Shown here: positions 57,883 through 64,000 of the stretch, one piece after another
Numbering within the stretch: the first letter of the stretch is position 1
Layout: each line of letters starts with the position of its first letter
Assembly: GCA_014904985.1 (NCBI GenBank)
Contig: MU128945.1
Coordinates: forward strand, 1-64,000
Direction: 5' to 3'
Source: Hydnum rufescens UP504
Taxonomy: Eukaryota; Basidiomycota; Agaricomycetes; Cantharellales; Hydnaceae
Length of the DNA stretch: 64,000 nucleotides
Notes under the pieces: model-generated
The model's input: only the letters and a program-made list of their open reading frames with translations
The model's database searches: none
What the model was told of the DNA's origin: nothing
Program-made: the position numbers and the translations under genes

Positions 57883-60252
57883 TTAGAATGCTGTACTCTT
57901 GTTCTTGTTTCTCTTTGAAAGGCTGGTGAAGGCATAGACAACACATGTAGATGCAAACAGCCCAACAGTAATTCCAATGGTGACTAAGGGAACAGGCAAA
58001 TTCAGTCTGGATGGGCAAGAAGGCTTGATCTGATTGGAGACTTACCCTGCACCATCCGCAAACCAGAACTTAACCATGTCATGATAGTTGACTGACTCCC
58101 AATGATGTTTTCACTCAATCCACCTACAACTGTGAGACCAGCCTGACAAATTGTGGGCAATGTCAGACAGAAAAAGAGAGAATGATGAGGCATATGATCT
58201 TACTGGAAGAAGTACAAGAACTCCAGGAATCATGGATGGTAGTGCATCTTCAGGGTACCAATGGCCAAGGATGGTTCCAAGAATACCAACAACAGTGGCA
58301 CCAATGGCACTGACAACATCACCTCGGTCATAAATGTAGTGGTTTCCAGCATAATTGGCTGATTGAAGATTATGAGACTGCGCTTGAATATATTAAGCAA
58401 AAATGGGACATACCAGCAAATGCAGCACATCCAAAAACCACTTCAATCAGAATATTTCGGGTCCTCCAGAATTGACCATTTATGGAAGCCAATGAAAAAA
58501 TGAACAATGGTGCAAGTCCAAACAGCCACAAGGGTCCCACAGGTTTCAGATACCACTCCCAGGATGGGTCACGATAACATCCCTGGAGAACATAATTGTA
58601 CTTCCTGATAGGGTCTGTTGCTCCAAACTGTTGGGACAATGTATATATCCCAGCCAGAGCAGAAAAATCTGTGGTATTTGTGGAGGTGAATGTGCCATTA
58701 AAGGACACTTTGGCAGAGAGGTCTTTTCCCATTAGGTCTCGCTGATGACGGAAAGAACCATCAACACCAAAGGCAATATCTGAGCCAAGAGTTAGACAGA
58801 AACCCTGATTAAGGTGGATCAGATCCCAGAGTCAAAGTATGCATGTCCATCAGGCTTACCAATGACAGGGCATATATGATTGCATACACCAGCTTGGTGG
58901 AACCAGTGGCAAAATTTTTGGAGGCTAGCTCCAAGGATCCTTGAACTAGATAGAATGGGATGTATGTTCAACTGTTGCCAACAAAGATACAAAGACAGAA
59001 TACTCACGGACATAAAAACCAGGAAGAATTAGAACCACCCCAGCCGATGAGATAGCAGAGTAACAAAATATATGCCCCCCTAGGCTATTCAACAGACGGG
59101 CAATAAAAGAATTTAATATAACAATGGTCATTCTATATCATTCAATTAGCAATCAATTCCTCATCCATTTTATTTGGGACTTACTCAAAAATCCCAATAA
59201 ACAATACTCCCTTGAAGATCCACAGTTGGAATGACACAAGCATGGTGCTCATAAGTCCAGCCATGAGTGCATCCAGCCAGGAACCTGAGAACCCCATAGG
59301 ACAGATGGCAAAGCCTGCTGTAAATGCAAATAGCAAAAGCCATGGCTTTGAGTACACCGGAGGTGCCTTGATCAGCTTTTGTAGCTGGGCAGTGCCCTCT
59401 GCAGCACTGATTTCATCCCTGGTGACCCGAATATAAGCCAAGTGGGATTCCCGAAGATGTCCTAGATCAAGTCCCTGGCCCTGCTGAACAAAATGTGTTC
59501 TCCCATTGACAGTCTCCTTGGCACCAAAGACTGCAATGATTTCAGAGTTGAACAGCACAAATTGAGCTGGGACATGAAGGAAGTGGGCAGCCTCCAACAA
59601 CTGGTCCTCTATCTTGTGCATGGGAGTCCCAAACATCATGGATGCCTTGGCAAGGGTAATGATAAATCGCCGGCATTGATGTTCAGCTGGAAGCATATAG
59701 CAGATGGTGAGAAACAATGGGAAACAATTGTGAATGTCATGAGCACTTACAAACAATGTTGTACCTGACTGTATGGGCTACAGGCAACAAAGGTATTTTT
59801 TTGGCCTCAGGCTCTCCATGATTGAGTTCATATGAGGAGAGTGTGTCCTCTTGGTATGCTCCATTTGCCTCTTGGACTGCACTGGCAACCGGGAGCTGGC
59901 GTCTCCTCAGTGGATGTCTCCATCCTCTTGGAGGGCTGGCCTCCTTTGATGGCTCAATTACAGAGTCAACTGTGAAGCCGTCCCACAAGGAAGGGTGTCT
60001 GGTGGTGTCTAGACGGTCAAGGAGGGTCACTTCCGAAGTATGGCCCCAGTCCATTGAAGGTGCCTCGGCTGGCCGCCATGGTATCCGATTCATGCGAACA
60101 TGGCTAAGAGCCACTGTGCCACTGGTGTATGGTGAAGACAGGGTGCTTTGAGCATCATCAAAGGAAAAGGCAGGGGGAGGATCCGTGTGGTTGGGAGACT
60201 CTTCTTGGTCTGAGACCCCCAATTCAAATGGGTTGGTGTTCTGTTGTGGCAT
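57883..60252 (-). CDS. ThrE/Prm10-like membrane transporter
   Basis: A polytopic protein of the threonine/serine exporter family (DUF1212 in fungi, as in yeast Prm10); substrate in fungi unknown. The N-terminus from MPQQNTNPFELGVSDQEESP is a soluble region of about 170 residues. RFIITLAKASMMFGTPMHKI starts the conserved cytosolic ThrE domain, followed by LEAAHFLHVPAQFVLFNSEI and a loop ending VTRDEISAAEGTAQLQKLIK. Hydrophobic segments then follow, including PWLLLFAFTAGFAICPMGFS and ALMAGLMSTMLVSFQLWIFK. Further exons between 59130 and 58000 contain more membrane helices and a short luminal loop (58560-58740). The last exon ends with VTIGITVGLFASTCVVYAF, a basic tail and the stop at 57883. About eight introns. 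From about 59820 leftward the gene is strikingly CpG-poor although the frame is intact; the first 430 bases of the gene are not. Confidence 0.85.
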
Positions 60253-60665
60253 AGCGGGGATCGGATTGCAGACAAGGGAGGGCCACCTGTTTTATATCCC
60301 TGTGAGGCTGTTGAAGTCTGGCCTACTTTAAGCCCACACTCGAATAGCTGTACTGTTCCAGTGTGAGCCATGATGGCCAGAACTTCAATTGACTAGACTT
60401 CATGTGAAGGCAGATAATATTTTAAAATAAGACCGAGTCTTAGTCCAAGACTGCTATTTGATTCCGAGAGCTATGTTGTAGCCTTGGAATGGATCCTTGG
60501 TCTTACCATAAAGTCATGCGGTATCAGACCACCCTGACTCGCAAGCTGTTACATCAAGTCCCCAATCTCATCTAAGACCTGCTATTTGGGACTTCATCTA
60601 GAAAACACCCACAATTTTTGCGCATGTGTAATAATATCATTGACCCGGCGCGTGGTAGCACGGTG
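60253..60665. other. Intergenic between ThrE-like and complex I genes
   Basis: Contains the ThrE-like promoter and the 3' flank of the complex I gene. No further gene was recognised; a minus frame from 60371 is in the wrong phase to extend the ThrE-like protein. Confidence 0.4.
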
Positions 60666-63476
60666 TTAGGCCGCAGCAGCTTGCGATTCCCTCTCAATCT
60701 CCGGGAAACTATAGTTTTCTCCTTTGACAAACGCACGAGTGCACTGCGCCATGGTTACGGATCTAATCAGGAGGATTGTCGTCAGCCAATCAAATTCGAC
60801 TTCCAAATTCTTTCTACACAAAGACACGCACGCTCTTGAGATTACATCGGTTTGATAAAAGTTGGAGATCGGCTTAGTGAATGCAAGATTCGAGGTCTTT
60901 GCGGCGGGGAGGGAGCCCAGCGTCTTGAGCCCCAATAGGGAGATGGATGAGGATGTAGGCTCTACTACGTCGTAGCGAACCAGAGTAGGCGAGATTTCCC
61001 ACATGCGGTCACGCAGGTAGAGCACGTCATCATATGGCAGAGTGGCACCGAGAACTTCAGAAACAGCCCTGCAATCCGAGTATAAGCGAGCGTCATTGGG
61101 GAAGGTATATCATCACCGACCGGACGATTTTCCAATCTTCTCTAGAGGAACCAGGGGGTGGGACAGCGGTGCGACCAAGCTGTGCTCTACCTTCCGTGTT
61201 GATCCAAGTTGTCGATTTCTCAGTGTATGCGGCGGCAGGCAAGCAGACGTCAGCCAACTGTGCCCCAAGATCGCCATGATGACCTTGATACACGACAAAT
61301 GCGTCCTGGGGAATGCTTTCAGGATTTATCTCATCTGCATTGAGCAAATAGATGAATTTCGGCGGGGTGGACTGCGGCCTTCTTCGATGGAACAAAGCCG
61401 ATGTCATATGCAGCGGCCCTGGATGCAGCCTGGGGGGAGGATTGTGAGTGTGGGACGAAAGGATATCTTGCACAATGGCACGTACACGTTGCAGAACGCT
61501 GAAACCGTTCCACTCTGGAGTCACAATGCTCCCCTTGTGGGCGTCCACAAAGTTGGCCAAGGCCCGATAGGCAGCAGTTCCATCCGGATGCTCGTTTAAC
61601 GCACTCCCAACTATCACCATTGGCTTTTTCGCAGCTTTAAACGCCTGATAGAACGCGCTCTTCCGGGAGGCCAATTGGTTGATAGCCTGTACGTCCTGCC
61701 CGAGGTGCTCGTACTCGTACGTAGTGTCCACCGGCTCTCCAATCAGCCCAATTTGAAGGTTAGAATGTAGATAACTTTTGCGGATACGCGCATTCAATAC
61801 TGCAGCCTCATGTCGAGGATTGGTGCCAACAAGAAGGAGAACATCTGCCTCATCGAGGCCAGGAATCGTGGAGTTGAAGAGGTAATTTGAACGCACGTCG
61901 ACCCCATGTATTGGTGCCGAATCTCCATTCTGATGGTCAAGGGCTAAGTTGTCCGACCCAAGCCGATTGATAAGATCCTTCAGTGCGACAAGCGATTCGG
62001 TATCCGCCAGGTGTCCGGCAACCGCCTTAATTTCATTACCCCTAGCACCAGACGCTAGCAGGCCATCGGCAACGGCGGATAGCGCTTCCTCCCAGGATGC
62101 AGGGATAAAACGGTCCCCTTGCTTGATGAGTGGCGTTGCAAGGCGTTGGAATCGCAGACCATCATATGCATACCGAGTCTTGTCGTTAATCCACTCCTCG
62201 TTGACGTCATCGTTCGTCCTGGGTTGGATACGCATTACCTGTACACCACGCGAGTCAACACGAATGTTGGAACCGACGGCATCAAGGACATCAATAGATT
62301 CCGTGTTCTTGAGTTCCCACGGTCGTGCATGGAAAGCATATGGTTTAGAAGTGAGGGCGCCAACAGGACAGAGATCGACAATATTGCCGGAGAGCTCGGA
62401 ATCCATGGTCTTCTCAACGTACATACCAATTTGCAAGTCGTTTCCGCGGCCAGTAGTGCCCAAATCCTCCACGCCGGCAACATCGTTTGCGAAACGCACA
62501 CATCGAGTACATTGAATGCATCGATTCATCGAAGTCTTAACGAGCGGCCCGAGGTCTTTATTCTCAACCGCTCGCTTCCCAGTGATTTCGTGGAATCGAG
62601 AACGATCAGACCCATACCGCATAGACTGGTCTTGAAGATCGCATTCGCCACCCTGATCGCAAATGGGACAGTCCAGGGGATGATTCGCAAGGAGGAATTC
62701 CATAACACCTTCCCTATATCCCAGCATGAACGGAAGAAAGCAAGCGATGTACAACGGAAACATACCTAGCTTCATGGACTAGAGGCGTGTTTGTAAACAC
62801 CTTCTGCCCGGCCATGGCGGGCATGGCACTGCATAATAGGGTGATATACACAATGCGCAAACTAATACAGTGCTTACGAAGCCTACCAGGATGCTACAGG
62901 TTTCGGAGAGCGCTCTACTTCTACTAAGCACATTCTAAAAGTAACGAATTAAATCCGCAATGGTGTATAACGCGAGGCACGACTTACCGACAGTTCCCAG
63001 CAATTGCCAATCTAACGAGGGGATATTAACCAATACTCCTGAAGGGCTCTTTGAATTCTAGTTTACCTGTCATGATAACAGAACCTTCGGCGGAATGGTC
63101 GTTATGGTCGGAATCAGAAGAAATGGTTTACAAGACTTAATATGCACCTTGGAATCGCAGAACCCGCAGCCTCACAAGCTTGAATCAAAGCTGTCCCTAT
63201 ATATCCCTATTTCTTACAACAGTCACGCCAAGATGGTGAAGACGTGACACCCACCTTGTGGGACGGTGACTTCTTTCCCATCAACGGTCAAAGTTATATC
63301 GGCCCTTCGGGAGGAAGAAGAGAAAAGTCGTCGTGCTATACCAGTGAACTTCAGCAAAATAATAAAACGACGAGCCCGCCCTACAGACCCGTCGATTGAG
63401 GAATACCCGAGCAGCCCTCAGTTACTAGTTTCCGAGAAGCTTTTACAGATACATTGGAAGTGACGAGGCGGAGCAT
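60666..63476 (-). CDS. NDUFS1: NADH:ubiquinone oxidoreductase 75-kDa subunit, mitochondrial
   Basis: The iron-sulfur electron-wire subunit of respiratory complex I, nuclear-encoded. The start MLRLVTSNVSVKASRKL is joined across a 77-bp intron to FTGIARRLFSSSSRRADITL, a good mitochondrial presequence. Then come the 2Fe-2S domain (TVDGKEVTVPQ; RLAIAGNCR; MCLVEVERSPKPVA; GQKVFTNTPLVHEA) in short exons at 62790-63330. One long exon (62775-61093) follows with CPICDQGGECDLQD, NRCIQCTRCVRFANDVAG and GNIVDLCPVGALTSKPYAFH, ligands of the 4Fe-4S clusters, and the molybdopterin-type domain with ADVLLLVGTNPRHEAAVLNA. The last exons end SNFYQTDVISRASVTMAQC and SFPEIERESQAAAA. Length of about 740 residues is normal. 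Intact. Confidence 0.93.
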
Positions 63477-64000
63477 GGTGATATACCGCCCCACGGCCCC
63501 TGTATTGCTCTCGACGCGATGAGCAAGTACCTAGTGACACTAGTGTCGCGCCCAGACGAAGCAGCAGCGCCTAATAATGACGGATACAAGATGTTTAATC
63601 CGGAGTCTGAAATATGGGTTCAAAATTTCAACTCCGCCCGGGAGTCTCCGAAGGGCTTATGTGAACTCAGGACTTTTGGGCAACAGCCGGATGAAAAAAC
63701 CGGAAGTTCGGCGCTGCAACTCAATGCCAACACAAGTTGATAGTTGCGCCAGATATGCTAAATATGCGTAAACCGGAACTCCAGCTTGATAAGGGGTCAG
63801 TCAGGGATCGGAATTTTAGCAATCTGTGCTGGAATTCACGTTCGATATGGGTGGAAGTTGCCGAAGCGGTCTGAGATTACGTGATCAATCGCATTCCAAG
63901 GGGCGAGAGCATGGAATGGAGAAAGGGAGCTAGCAGATAGCTGCAACTCCCTTACTCTGGGAACCACTAAGGCAACTTCGGAGCGCACGAGAAACTGAGA
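63477..64000. other. Upstream flank of the complex I gene
   Basis: Promoter side of the complex I gene, then a dispersed repeat copy at 63671-63738. The remaining sequence holds no recognised gene before the window ends. Confidence 0.4.
63671..63738 (+). repeat. Dispersed repeat, copy 3
   Basis: Starts GACTTTTGGGCAACAGCCGG and continues AAAACCGGAAGTTCGGCGC, GCAACTCAATGCC and CACAAGTTGA. It matches the reverse complement of 19441-19510 over nearly 70 bp and also copy 1, so this is an interspersed family of the genome. Confidence 0.65.

Overview
The window is nuclear DNA of a filamentous basidiomycete, most likely an agaricomycete. The evidence is dense genes split by many short introns of about 45-60 bp, fungal families throughout (an Atg15 lipase, a basidiomycete-type divergent G-alpha, DUF2235, DUF7923/CCCH and HNH_2-like proteins, a ThrE/Prm10 family protein), and a KDZ transposon. 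A Rhizoctonia/Ceratobasidium-like source would fit but is inference.

Region by region. 1-1340 is a tandem array of GC-rich hairpins, each followed by a T-tract. 1602-5495 is a decayed KDZ transposon. 6423-13103 is a nest of LTR elements: a solo LTR was split by a Ty1/copia element on the minus strand, and that element was itself hit by two further solo-LTR-like insertions. 13235-13548 is a long-arm foldback element. From 14.5 kb onward the DNA is gene-rich: G-alpha (+), UDP-glycosyltransferase (-), a repeat-bearing gap, DUF2235 hydrolase (+), Atg15 lipase (-), uridine phosphorylase (-), HAD phosphatase (-), DUF1308 protein (+), two HNH-like genes, a RING protein (+), a triose-phosphate/nucleotide-sugar-type transporter (+), a tandem CCCH zinc-finger protein (-), an IGHMBP2/Hcs1-type helicase (+), two paralogous RING genes (-), a small BolA gene (+), a sucrose/maltose-type transporter (-), a glycine-rich domain protein (-), a ThrE-like transporter (-) and the 75-kDa subunit of mitochondrial complex I (-).

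There is no operon-like pathway or obvious gene cluster. The local logic is a set of closely spaced divergent or convergent housekeeping genes, with autophagy, nucleoside salvage, sugar uptake, iron-sulfur trafficking (BolA) and complex I represented, plus a small local family of RING proteins.

Three signals stand out. The first is the hairpin array at the left end, where loop changes stay inside the UNCG tetraloop class and one stem class shows paired changes. The second is a sharply bounded CpG desert covering most of the ThrE-like gene, similar to the CpG depletion of the transposons. The third is a G-alpha that lacks the catalytic glutamine. All exon boundaries are read by eye from the sequence; gene ends given as first and last codon are approximate where stated.
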